A DNA stretch of 64,000 bases from Rhizobium sp. ICMP 5592 (GTDB lineage Bacteria; Pseudomonadota; Alphaproteobacteria; Rhizobiales; Rhizobiaceae): assembly GCF_009498525.1 (NCBI RefSeq), contig NZ_QSNT01000001.1, positions 673,032 to 737,031 on the forward strand. The letters run 5' to 3'. The translations under genes were made by a program, and so were the position numbers. The stretch's first letter is position 1. Each line of letters opens with the position of its first letter. Shown in pieces: positions 1-7,864 of this stretch. Below the pieces are notes generated by a model, which did no database searches, was not told the origin of the DNA, and saw only the letters and a program-made list of their open reading frames with translations.

Positions 1-947
1 ATCCGCTGCAAATCGATGGCATAGGGGGTGGAAATCCCGTCACCTCGAAGGTGGCGATCATCGGTCCGCCGAGCGTCGCGGGCGCCGATGTCGACTATCT
101 GTTCGCTCAGGTTCGGACCGACCGGCAGATCGTCGACTACTCACCGAACTGCGGAAACATGTTGGCGGCCGTCGGGCCGTTCTCCATCGAGGCCGGTCTG
201 GTGAAAGCCGGGACGGCCGAAACGCTCGTACGTATCCATAACGTCAACACCGGCAAGGTGATAGAGGCGAAAGTGCCGACCCGCAACGGCGAGGTGACCT
301 ATCTCGGCGATGCCTCGATTGACGGCGTGCCGGGACTTGCCGCACCGATCGCGCTCACCTTTCTCGATGCCGCGGGCGCCAAGACCGGCAAGTTGCTTCC
401 GAGCGGCCATGCGTCGGATGTCATCGACGGCCTCAGGGTGACGATCATCGATTGCGCCATACCCATGGTGCTGATACGCGCCGCCGATCTCGGCGTGACC
501 GGATATGAAGACGCCGCCACACTGTCCGGAAATACCGGGCTGATCGCGCGCATGTCGGCGATTCGCATTCAGGCCGGTGAGATCATGGGCATGGGCGATG
601 TGTCCGACAAGGTCATTCCGAAGCCGGTCCTGATCGCGCCACCGCAGAAGGGCGGCACACTTGCGGTTCGTTACTTCATGCCGAATGATTGCCATCCCGC
701 CCTTGCGACGACGGGTGCGGTCGGCATAGCAACTGCCGTTGTCACGCCGGGGACGATTGCGGCCGATCTTACCGGCGGCGCATCTCTTCCGACGACCGTG
801 CGGCTCGAACATCCGGGCGGCCGTCTCGACGTAGAGCTGGAGACGCGCGCCGGCGCGACCATCGCCGGTCTCGTGCGAACCGCGCGTCGCCTTTTTGAGG
901 GTTACGCATTTGCCAAGCCCGCCGACTTCGCCGAACACGCGGCTTAA
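1..947 (+). CDS. PrpF/GalD-family isomerase (5' end outside window)
   Basis: The frame is open to the first base of the window and reads in with the family-typical stretch LQIDGIGGGNPVTSKVAI, so this is the 3' part of a gene; a GTG at 51 is internal, not the start. About 314 residues are visible against roughly 360-390 for PrpF (2-methylaconitate isomerase) and GalD (4-oxalomesaconate tautomerase). The fold is the two-domain diaminopimelate-epimerase type; SPNCGN around positions 143-160 carries the cysteine usual in this fold. These enzymes move a double bond in an unsaturated di- or tricarboxylate. Next comes a NitT/TauT-type importer in the same direction, suggesting an imported aromatic or carboxylate substrate, but the sequence does not fix which. 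Family assignment is solid; the substrate is open. Confidence 0.85.
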   Translation, partial: PLQIDGIGGGNPVTSKVAIIGPPSVAGADVDYLFAQVRTDRQIVDYSPNCGNMLAAVGPFSIEAGLVKAGTAETLVRIHNVNTGKVIEAKVPTRNGEVTYLGDASIDGVPGLAAPIALTFLDAAGAKTGKLLPSGHASDVIDGLRVTIIDCAIPMVLIRAADLGVTGYEDAATLSGNTGLIARMSAIRIQAGEIMGMGDVSDKVIPKPVLIAPPQKGGTLAVRYFMPNDCHPALATTGAVGIATAVVTPGTIAADLTGGASLPTTVRLEHPGGRLDVELETRAGATIAGLVRTARRLFEGYAFAKPADFAEHAA

Positions 948-997
948 ACCATTACCAATCGATCCGGTGAGGACCGGATATTTAGGGAGGAAATTCC

Positions 998-1999
998 ATG
1001 CGCAATTGTCTGCTTGCGGCAACCGCCGTCATGGCGCTTGCTACCGCCGCCCATGCCGAACCGGTTCGGATGAGCGTCGGCTCCTATAATCTCAACAACC
1101 TGCCGTTCCCCGTTGCCGAAAGCCTTGGCTTCTACAAGGAGGAGGGGCTGGAGGTGACCACGGAGAATTTCGCTCAAGGGGGCTCCAAGGTCCTTCAGGC
1201 CCTCGTCGCGGGTTCGACTGACGTTGCCGTCGGCTTTTACGATCACACGATCCAGATGCAATCGCAGGGCAAGCATGTCGTCGGCTTTGTTCAGCTCGCC
1301 CGCAATTCGGGACTGGTCCTTGTCGGAAAGAACGACAGTGATTTCGATCCGGCCAAACCGGCAACGATCAAGGGAAAGAGCATCGGCATCACGGCACCGG
1401 GCTCGTCGTCCGATTTCTTCATTCGTTACTATCTTCAGCAGCATGGACTGACCGAAAACGACATCTCGATCATCGGCGTCGGCTCCGGCGCGGCGGCGGT
1501 TGCGGCCTTGCAGCAGGGCAAGGTCGATCTCCTCGTCAATTACGATCCGGCGGCGACGATCGTTGTCGAGCGCGGCATCGGCAAGATCCTGATCGACGCG
1601 CGCAGCGATGAGGGCGCCAAGGCCGTCTATGGCGGTATCTATCCGACCTCGGTTCTCTATGCCAACCAGGCCTACATCGAAGCCCATCCAGAGGTTATCC
1701 AAAAGGTCACCAACGCCACGTTGAAGGCGCTGCACTGGATGAAAAATCACACGGCAGCCGAAATCGTCGAGCAGCTCCCGGACGATTTCGTCTCCGGCGA
1801 CAAGGCGACCTACATCAAGGCGGTCGAGAACGCCAAGGCGATCTTCTCGAAGGACGGCCTGTTCGTCGCGCAAGATACCGAGATGCCGCTCGCCGTTCTG
1901 AAGAGCTTCAACGAGAGCGTTCATAAGGCGACTATCGATCTCAACGCTACCTACACGAACAAGTTCGTAGAGGCCGCAGCCCAGCGCGTCGCCAACTAG
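998..1999 (+). CDS. NitT/TauT-type ABC transporter substrate-binding protein
   Basis: Periplasmic binding protein of 333 residues with a Sec signal peptide (hydrophobic residues about 4-18, cleavage after AHA near residue 20). The mature part has the SsuA/TauA/THI5-like pattern: an N-terminal statement of function in PVAESLGFYKEEGLEV, then a GSTDVAVG segment and a TAPGSSSDFFIRYYL segment lining the ligand cleft. The start is fixed by GGGAGGAAA just upstream of ATG 998. It precedes the ATPase and permease genes of the same importer by a few bases, so 998-3594 is one operon. Family members bind sulfonates, nitrate, pyrimidine precursors or aromatic carboxylates; the PrpF-like gene upstream hints at a carboxylate or aromatic acid, which is inference. 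Confidence 0.88.
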   Translation: MRNCLLAATAVMALATAAHAEPVRMSVGSYNLNNLPFPVAESLGFYKEEGLEVTTENFAQGGSKVLQALVAGSTDVAVGFYDHTIQMQSQGKHVVGFVQLARNSGLVLVGKNDSDFDPAKPATIKGKSIGITAPGSSSDFFIRYYLQQHGLTENDISIIGVGSGAAAVAALQQGKVDLLVNYDPAATIVVERGIGKILIDARSDEGAKAVYGGIYPTSVLYANQAYIEAHPEVIQKVTNATLKALHWMKNHTAAEIVEQLPDDFVSGDKATYIKAVENAKAIFSKDGLFVAQDTEMPLAVLKSFNESVHKATIDLNATYTNKFVEAAAQRVAN

Positions 2000-2009
2000 G
2001 AGGCCACCA

Positions 2010-2831
2010 ATGTCAGTGACAGCAAGGAAAATTCAGGCTGTGCCCCAATCAAACCCGACACCCATGGTTTCCATCAGCGGCGTCACCATGGCGTTCGGAT
2101 CGTTCGTGGCCGTCGAAAACGTCAACCTGACGGTCGGCGACGGAGAATTCCTCTCCATCGTCGGACCGACAGGCTGTGGCAAGTCCACCATCCTCAACGC
2201 GATCGCAGGCCTTTTGAAGCCTTCGGCAGGCGAGGTCTCGATCGACGGCGCCGCCGTCAAGGGCGTACAGAACAATATCGGTTATCTCTTTCAGCAAGAC
2301 GCGCTCCTCCCCTGGAAGACGGCTTATGAGAATGTCGAGCTTGGGCTGAGGTTTCGTGGCGTGTCGGCCGGCGAACGGCGCGAAAAGGTCATGGAATGGC
2401 TTGAAAAGGTCGGTCTCAAGGGCTTTGAAGCCCGCTTTCCGCACCAGCTTTCCGGCGGGCAGCGCAAACGCGTGCAGATGGCGCAGGCCTTGATCACCGA
2501 GCCTAAGGTCATCCTCATGGACGAGCCGTTTTCGGCGCTGGACATCCATACCCGCCATCTCATGCAGAATGAGCTTCTCAAGCTGTGGCAGGAAGACCGC
2601 CGCGCCGTGGTCATGATCACGCATGATCTCGAGGAGGCGATTGCGCTCGGTGACCGTGTCGTCGTTCTCGCCGCCGGTCCCAAGAGCCGCGTGATAGAGA
2701 CCTTCGGAGTCGATCTCGAACGGCCACGCGATGTCGCCGAAATCAAGCTCGACCCGAAATTCATGACCCTTTATCGCGACATCTGGGCGTCGCTACGCGG
2801 CGAAGTGGAGAAAAGCTATGCAGGCCATTAA
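2010..2831 (+). CDS. NitT/TauT-type ABC transporter ATP-binding protein
   Basis: Cytoplasmic ATPase subunit, 273 residues. Walker A GPTGCGKST lies at residues 52-60, the ABC signature LSGGQ at 147-151 and Walker B VILMDEP at 167-173, followed by the D-loop SALD and a switch histidine in MITHDLEEA. This is the usual length and order for SsuB/TauB-type ATPases. The ribosome site AGGAGG lies about 8 bases before ATG 2010, and the gene overlaps the permease gene by 14 bases, so the two are translationally coupled. It powers the importer whose binding protein is encoded at 998. Confidence 0.92.
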   Translation: MSVTARKIQAVPQSNPTPMVSISGVTMAFGSFVAVENVNLTVGDGEFLSIVGPTGCGKSTILNAIAGLLKPSAGEVSIDGAAVKGVQNNIGYLFQQDALLPWKTAYENVELGLRFRGVSAGERREKVMEWLEKVGLKGFEARFPHQLSGGQRKRVQMAQALITEPKVILMDEPFSALDIHTRHLMQNELLKLWQEDRRAVVMITHDLEEAIALGDRVVVLAAGPKSRVIETFGVDLERPRDVAEIKLDPKFMTLYRDIWASLRGEVEKSYAGH

Positions 2832-3594
2832 CGTTCGTCTCATCCAGGTGGCGCTTCTGGCGATCATCCTCGGCGGCTGGCAATTCGGGGTTTCGTCCGG
2901 GGTGATCGACCGCTTCTTCTTTCCGGCGCCATTGGACATCGTCAAACAAGTGGTGACCTGGATCAGTGATCACGGTTTCTACAAACATGTCGGCATCACG
3001 CTCGGCGAGACCGTTCTTGGCTACCTGATCGGGACTGGTCTCGGCGTGGCTGCGGGCGTCTGGCTTGGCCTCAGCCCGTTCGTCGCCAGAGTTCTTGATC
3101 CTTTCATCAAGGCCGTGAACGCAATCCCGCGCGTCGTGCTCGCTCCCATCTTCGTTCTCTGGCTGGGGCTCGGCCTCTGGTCGAAGGTCGCGCTGGCTGT
3201 CACGCTGGTCTTCTTCGTCACCTTCTTCAACGCGATGCAGGGCGTTCGCGAAGTCAACCCGGTCATCCTGTCCAACACCCGCATCCTCGGCGCCAGGCGT
3301 TCCGACCTGCTTCGCCACGTCTATTTCCCGGCCGCTGCGACCTGGATACTGTCGTCGCTGCGCACCTCCGTCGGCTTCGCCGTCGTCGGCGCAATCATCG
3401 GCGAATATCTCGGCGCATCGGCAGGCCTCGGCTATCTCATCGCTCGCTCGGAAGGCAACTTCGATGCCGTCGGTGTTTTCGCGGGTATCATCATTCTCGC
3501 TGTCTTCGTTCTCGTCATCGACCTGATCCTCGATGTCGTCGAAAGGAAGCTCATCACCTGGCGCCCGAACGCCGGCGAAGAACGTCCCGCCTGA
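2818..3594 (+). CDS. NitT/TauT-type ABC transporter permease
   Basis: Inner-membrane permease of 258 residues with about six hydrophobic segments, of the SsuC/TauC type (binding-protein-dependent transport inner membrane component). The EAA-type coupling loop is visible near residues 143-170 around NTRILGARRSDLLRHVYFPA, which docks the ATPase. The ATG lies inside the end of the ATPase gene. It is the last gene before two hairpins at 3614-3683, so the operon ends here. Confidence 0.9.
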   Translation: MQAINVRLIQVALLAIILGGWQFGVSSGVIDRFFFPAPLDIVKQVVTWISDHGFYKHVGITLGETVLGYLIGTGLGVAAGVWLGLSPFVARVLDPFIKAVNAIPRVVLAPIFVLWLGLGLWSKVALAVTLVFFVTFFNAMQGVREVNPVILSNTRILGARRSDLLRHVYFPAAATWILSSLRTSVGFAVVGAIIGEYLGASAGLGYLIARSEGNFDAVGVFAGIIILAVFVLVIDLILDVVERKLITWRPNAGEERPA

Positions 3595-3613
3595 GCTCAC
3601 TCACTCCAGCTAA

Positions 3614-3647
3614 ATAACGAGGGCGACCTACCGGTTGCCCTCGTTAT
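3614..3647 (+). terminator. Hairpin terminator after the NitT/TauT operon
   Basis: A perfect 11-bp inverted repeat, ATAACGAGGGC (3614-3624) and GCCCTCGTTAT (3637-3647), with a 12-base loop and a short T-rich tail. It starts 20 bases after the permease stop codon. Likely a rho-independent terminator for the plus-strand operon. Confidence 0.75.
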
Positions 3648-3659
3648 CTTATCAGAGGA

Positions 3660-3683
3660 AAACCTCCGCCGTAGGTGGAGGTT
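3660..3683 (-). terminator. Hairpin terminator after eryI
   Basis: An 8-bp inverted repeat, AAACCTCC (3660-3667) and GGAGGTTT (3676-3683). Read on the minus strand, the stem runs into TTTTCC, so it could stop transcripts coming from the eryR-eryH-eryI operon, whose last stop codon is at 3779. Together with the neighbouring plus-strand hairpin it insulates two convergent operons. Confidence 0.55.
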
Positions 3684-3778
3684 TATGACTTTCAGGGAGG
3701 CGGGACGAGCGGCCATATGCGTCCGCAGCTCACCGATCCTGCGATCGGAGCGACCGCCTGCGATTGGCCCCCAAAACC

Positions 3779-4234
3779 TCAGCGCGCGTTATACTTCGCG
3801 TCGACTTCGTTGATGGCGTCCACGTTGCCGGCCGAGCGGCCCGCTGTGTCGAAGGTCTGGGCCAGGAAGGCGTCGGCGATCGACTTGGCAAGCTCCGTGC
3901 CGATGACGCGGGCGCCCATGGTGATGATCTGAGCATTGTTGGAGAGCGCGGCGCGCTCCGCCGAGTAGGTGTCGTGAGTCAGCGCCGCGCGGATGCCCGG
4001 CACCTTGTTGGCCGAGATGCAGACGCCGATGCCGGTGCCGCAGACGAGGATGGCCTTGTCGTAGGTGCCGTCGATGACGCCCGTGGCGACACGGTCGGCA
4101 AGGTTTGCGTAGAACGCGTCCGCACCGGCTTCCGTGCGCGAAACTTCGCTCACTTCGTAACGGTCCTTCAGGTGGTCGGCGAGAACCTTTGCCAGGCCTT
4201 CGCCCGCGCTGTCTCCTGCGATGGCAAGTTTCAT
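3779..4234 (-). CDS. eryI: D-erythrose-4-phosphate isomerase (RpiB family)
   Basis: RpiB/LacAB-family isomerase of 151 residues. Visible are the catalytic cysteine in CGTGIG (65-70), the HDTYSA segment (87-92) and the [14 protein letters not shown] segment (99-112). In the Brucella and rhizobial erythritol pathway the RpiB homologue encoded here (EryI, also called RpiB) makes D-erythrose-4-phosphate from D-3-tetrulose-phosphate, the last dedicated step before the pentose phosphate pathway. Its ATG overlaps the eryH stop by four bases (ATGA), and it is the last gene of eryR-eryH-eryI. The pathway role rests on the gene context rather than on a residue that separates EryI from ribose-5-phosphate isomerase B. 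Confidence 0.92.
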   Translation of the reverse strand: MKLAIAGDSAGEGLAKVLADHLKDRYEVSEVSRTEAGADAFYANLADRVATGVIDGTYDKAILVCGTGIGVCISANKVPGIRAALTHDTYSAERAALSNNAQIITMGARVIGTELAKSIADAFLAQTFDTAGRSAGNVDAINEVDAKYNAR

Positions 4235-5016
4235 TTCGTGTCTCCTCTAAGTTTGGCGGCGCATTTGGCGAGAATGTCGAGATAACCTTCGACGTTCCAG
4301 GCCGAACGGCCGATGAAAAGCCCGTCGATATGCGGGCACGAGATGAGTTCTTCGCAATTATCCGGATTGACCGAGCCGCCGTAGAGGCAGGGGATCCGGC
4401 GGCCGAGTATGCTTTCGGCGACCGCGATGATCTCGGCCTGGCGCGCATCGGCATAGGAGGGTTCGGCAGGAATTCCCTTTTCGCCGATGGCCCAGACGGG
4501 CTCATAGGCAAGCAGGATCTGCGTCTGCTTTTGCGGGCCGGAGAGCTTGGAGAGGGCGCCGGCAACCTGCTCACTCAGGATTTCCGCGGCGCGGCCGCTT
4601 TCCCGGTCGCTCAGCGTCTCGCCGATGCAGATGAGCGGGATGAGGCCATGGCGAACGGCCGCCTCGGTCTTCAGGCCGACGGTCTCGTTGGTCTCGCCGA
4701 AATGCTCGCGGCGCTCGGAGTGGCCAAGCTCGACGATGTCGAGATTGCAATCCCTCAGCATCAGGGGAGAGATCTCCCCTGTCCATGCACCTTGGTCGGC
4801 CCAATGCATGTTCTGCGCGCCGACCTTGACGGAGGTCTCCGACAGGATCGACTTGACCTCGCGAACGGCGGTGAAAGGCGGAATGATGAAACGCTGGATC
4901 GCGGGGTCGCGCAGGGCATCCGCATCTCGCAGTGCCTCGGCAAAGCCACGGGCTTCCGCCAGCGTCTTGTTCATTTTCCAGCTGGTGCCAATCCAGTAGC
5001 GCGGTGATGCTGTCAT
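4231..5016 (-). CDS. eryH: D-3-tetrulose-4-phosphate isomerase (TIM family, EryH/TpiB)
   Basis: Triosephosphate-isomerase fold, 261 residues. The catalytic lysine (K14 in SWKMN), histidine (H99 in LGHSERR) and glutamate (E172 in YEPVWAIG) are present, as are the phosphate-binding YGGSV (212-216) and GLFIGRSAW (232-240). The usual asparagine of the NWKMN motif is serine here (TSWKMN), a mark I know from EryH/LerI-type enzymes acting on four-carbon ketose phosphates. In the erythritol pathway EryH works between the racemase EryC and EryI. The ATG overlaps the eryR stop by four bases. Also known as TpiB or TpiA2 in rhizobia and Brucella. Confidence 0.93.
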   Translation of the reverse strand: MTASPRYWIGTSWKMNKTLAEARGFAEALRDADALRDPAIQRFIIPPFTAVREVKSILSETSVKVGAQNMHWADQGAWTGEISPLMLRDCNLDIVELGHSERREHFGETNETVGLKTEAAVRHGLIPLICIGETLSDRESGRAAEILSEQVAGALSKLSGPQKQTQILLAYEPVWAIGEKGIPAEPSYADARQAEIIAVAESILGRRIPCLYGGSVNPDNCEELISCPHIDGLFIGRSAWNVEGYLDILAKCAAKLRGDTK

Positions 5017-5789
5017 TTCAAATCCTGGGTCGAAGCAATGGTGAGAGTAATGCCGTCACGGCTCAATTGGTCGAGAATGGTGGCGTCGGGGGCGCGATCG
5101 GTGATGACGGCGTCGAAATCTGAGAGATCAGCCATCACATGCAGGGCGGTGTGGCCGATGCGTTGATGGCTGACCAGCAGGCAGGTCTTGGCGGCCGACG
5201 CGATCATCGCCCGTTTTGTCCGCACGATGTTGTCGTCCATATGATAGACGAGCCCGCCGGACACGGCCGGCGTCGAGACGAAGGCGATATCGGCGCGCAA
5301 GCGAAACAGCGCTTCTTCCGTCACCACGCCCAGAAAAGCATTGAACTTGGCGGAATAGATGCCGCCGAGCGCGATGAGGGTGATGCCACTCTCGTTTTTC
5401 AGCCGGTCGATGATGGCGGCATTGTTGGTGATCAGCGTCAGGGGTCGCTTCTGGAGCAGCATTTCCCCGAGAACGGCGGCCATCGAGCCGTCATTGACCA
5501 TGACCGTCATGCCGGGCTCGACGAGCTCGAGCGCTGCGCGCGCCATGGCGAGCTTTTCCTCATGCCCCTGGCGTTCGCGGAAACGGAAGTCGCTTTCAAA
5601 TTGGGTGCCCGCGTCGATTGTCGCTCCGCCGCGAACCTTGCGCAGCACGCCGGCCTGCTCGAGATCGTCCAGATCGCGGTGGATGGTCATCTTCGACACG
5701 ACAAAGCGTTCGGCCAGATCGTCGAGGTCGACGGTCTTGTGCTCGACGAGCAGATTGATGATCAATTGTTGACGCTCTTCCCGTTTCAC
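5013..5789 (-). CDS. eryR: DeoR-family regulator of the erythritol locus
   Basis: DeoR-type repressor, 258 residues. A helix-turn-helix covers about residues 5-57 (KTVDLDDLAERFVVSKMTIH with the DeoR-typical MTIHRDLD), followed by the sugar-phosphate-binding DeoRC domain (about 74-232). The start is GTG at 5789, with GGAG six bases upstream. It leads eryR-eryH-eryI and is preceded by an inverted repeat at 5826-5871 that may be its operator. In rhizobia eryR, tpiB and rpiB form their own transcript beside eryABCD; the operator-like repeat between eryD and eryR fits that. Confidence 0.88.
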   Translation of the reverse strand: MKREERQQLIINLLVEHKTVDLDDLAERFVVSKMTIHRDLDDLEQAGVLRKVRGGATIDAGTQFESDFRFRERQGHEEKLAMARAALELVEPGMTVMVNDGSMAAVLGEMLLQKRPLTLITNNAAIIDRLKNESGITLIALGGIYSAKFNAFLGVVTEEALFRLRADIAFVSTPAVSGGLVYHMDDNIVRTKRAMIASAAKTCLLVSHQRIGHTALHVMADLSDFDAVITDRAPDATILDQLSRDGITLTIASTQDLK

Positions 5790-5825
5790 CTTGCGCTCCG
5801 GTCCTGGGCAGGATTGAACGCATCA

Positions 5826-5871
5826 AACATAACATTTAAATCACATAATTCAACACAATGATTGTTATGTT
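5826..5871 (-). promoter_or_regulatory. Inverted-repeat operator candidate upstream of eryR
   Basis: A 9-bp perfect inverted repeat, AACATAACA (5826-5834) and TGTTATGTT (5863-5871), in the 115-base AT-rich gap between eryD and eryR. The ATAACAT core also occurs in the two repeats of the eryA/eryEFG region (11257-11263 and 11630-11636). Likely a binding site for EryR or EryD; which of the two cannot be told from sequence. Confidence 0.55.
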
Positions 5872-5904
5872 GAGATGAAATCATGTTTCCTGCTTGCGGT
5901 GAAT

Positions 5905-6843
5905 TCAGCTCTTCAGCAGCGCTTGCGCCGTTCTCTCGTCGGTGATGAGACCATAAAGACAGTGGCTGTTGAGGACCGCGCGGATGGCGTCCACCTTCGG
6001 CAGTCCGCCGGAGAGGGCGACAAGCTTTTCTTTCTTCGATCGCGGCAAAGAGGCGGAAAGGGTTCTGGCCGACAGCATCGTTTCCAGGATGCGTCCGTCG
6101 GCATCGAAGAAATGCCCGAGGATTTCGCCGGCCCCGCCCATGGCGGCGATCTCCTTGATCTCGCGCGGCTCCACCATGCCCGACAGGACGAGCTGCGCGT
6201 CGATGTCGACTGTGCCGAGGCCGACGAGCTTGAGTTCGGCATTGTTGGCAAGGTCGAAGACTTCCTTCACGCCGCGCTGCGCCAGCAGCACGTCGCGGTC
6301 CTCCCTTGTGTTGGCGAAGAACGGCACCGGCATCACATAGGCCTGCGTGCCCGTCTTTTCGGCGATGCGGTGCATGACATCATAAGGATTGGCCGCATAG
6401 TTCCGCGTCAGCCCGCCGAGGAGCGAAACGAAGCGCACGCCCTTTGCATTGACGCGCGACATGTGATGAACGGCGGAAGACAGTGTTCGACCGTGGCCAA
6501 GGCCGATGATCTTGTGCTTGCCGCTCTCGATTTCCCGCCGCAGGAAGCTGGCGCCGGCCTGTCCCAGGGCACGAAAGTCGAAACCCTCCTCGCCGAGATC
6601 GGGCGCGACCTCGCAATATTGCAGGCCGAACCTTGCCGCGAGCTTCGTTTCGAGCTCGACACATTCGACGATATCGCCATCGATCGTGACCTTGACGACG
6701 CCATCGGCAACCGCCCTTGCGATCAGACGATGGGCCTTGACCGAGGGCACGCCCAGGCGCTTGGCGACTTCGGACTGTGTGAAGCCGCCGGCATAGTGTA
6801 GCCAGGCTGCGCGCACCGCAAGCGACTCATCCGCGTCCGTCAT
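5905..6843 (-). CDS. eryD: Erythritol operon repressor (SorC family)
   Basis: SorC/DeoR-type regulator, 312 residues. The N-terminal helix-turn-helix lies around residues 20-45 (FTQSEVAKRLGVPSVKAHRL) and the rest is the SorC sugar-binding domain, with the ligand-pocket signature GLGHGRT. ATG 6843 is chosen because AAGGGGA lies just upstream; a TTG three bases earlier is less likely. In Brucella EryD represses the ery operon and erythritol or a derivative relieves it. It is the last gene of eryABCD. Confidence 0.9.
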   Translation of the reverse strand: MTDADESLAVRAAWLHYAGGFTQSEVAKRLGVPSVKAHRLIARAVADGVVKVTIDGDIVECVELETKLAARFGLQYCEVAPDLGEEGFDFRALGQAGASFLRREIESGKHKIIGLGHGRTLSSAVHHMSRVNAKGVRFVSLLGGLTRNYAANPYDVMHRIAEKTGTQAYVMPVPFFANTREDRDVLLAQRGVKEVFDLANNAELKLVGLGTVDIDAQLVLSGMVEPREIKEIAAMGGAGEILGHFFDADGRILETMLSARTLSASLPRSKKEKLVALSGGLPKVDAIRAVLNSHCLYGLITDERTAQALLKS

Positions 6844-6903
6844 CAATTCCCCTTTCCATTCAGTCGTGCATTTATAGCAAGACAGCTTGATCGGCGCTTG
6901 CGG

Positions 6904-7836
6904 CTAGATATGCAAGTCGTCAATGCCGGTATCGATGTGCGGCGCCCAGAAGGCGATGCTTTCGGCAATCTGCGAGACGACCTGCCGATCATTGGGCTCA
7001 CGCTCCTTGAAGGAGAGCTCAAGGCAGATTTCATTGTCCAGCGCACCGCCCTCGGCAAAAGCTGCGAGCAGGGGATCGGGCTGGATGCGACCCTTGGCGT
7101 TGAACTCCGCCGTGAACGGCCGGTGACCGCCCTTGTCCATCAGGCTCTGTTTGATGTGAATGATCGGCGAGATCTTCGGAACAGCGCGCGCCCAGGCGTA
7201 AGGATCGTAGTTATCGGGATTGGCCGAGGTGACGTCGCCATGGTCGATATCCGCCATCATCCACATCGGCACGGCGAGATTGGCGGCCGTCAGGCGGGAT
7301 TGCAGCTTGAGGCAGGCGTCGATAGTTTCGCCGAATTCACGCCCGATACTCATCGGCTCCCAGAAGACGTAGGACAGACCGGCGGACTTGGCGTGCTCGG
7401 CCACTTCCCCCCAGCAATCGATGGCGATCTTGATCAGTTCTTCGCGCCGGGCCGGATCGTCATAATCCTTGTAGGTGAAGATGGCGAACTGCGTGCCGAC
7501 CGAATGTCCGCCGAGATCGGCGGTGATGTCGGCGAAGGTCTTGAACCAGTCGACATAATAGCGCCGGACGTCGGCATCGGGGTGGCCGAAATGGTTCAGG
7601 CGGCCGTAAGGCCCGGTCATGCCGGATGTCACGCGCACGCCGGTGCGGTGGAGCGCTGCCTGCATCGTCCGGGTGAGACGGCGGATGACGGGCGCCTGCC
7701 AGCTCGGATTGATGAACTCATGCGTAAGCTGCAGGTCACGAATTTTCAGGTCGCGCGCCACCGTCTCAATCAGGTCGTCGGGGTCGGCGAAGCGGTTCAC
7801 CAGCGGATTGGTGTTGAGGGAAAGCGTCAACGGCAT
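6904..7836 (-). CDS. eryC: L-3-tetrulose-4-phosphate racemase (xylose-isomerase-like TIM barrel)
   Basis: Sugar-phosphate isomerase/epimerase of the xylose-isomerase-like superfamily, 310 residues. Probable metal-binding acid and histidine residues sit at strand ends in FWEPMSIGRE, MADIDHGD and CLELSFKERE. In the erythritol pathway EryC was long called a dehydrogenase but was shown in Brucella to be the racemase that converts L- to D-3-tetrulose-4-phosphate. A clear AAGGAGC ribosome site precedes the ATG. It lies between eryB (28-base gap) and eryD. Confidence 0.92.
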   Translation of the reverse strand: MPLTLSLNTNPLVNRFADPDDLIETVARDLKIRDLQLTHEFINPSWQAPVIRRLTRTMQAALHRTGVRVTSGMTGPYGRLNHFGHPDADVRRYYVDWFKTFADITADLGGHSVGTQFAIFTYKDYDDPARREELIKIAIDCWGEVAEHAKSAGLSYVFWEPMSIGREFGETIDACLKLQSRLTAANLAVPMWMMADIDHGDVTSANPDNYDPYAWARAVPKISPIIHIKQSLMDKGGHRPFTAEFNAKGRIQPDPLLAAFAEGGALDNEICLELSFKEREPNDRQVVSQIAESIAFWAPHIDTGIDDLHI

Positions 7837-7864
7837 AAGCTCTGCTCCTTGAAGGGCGGATGGT

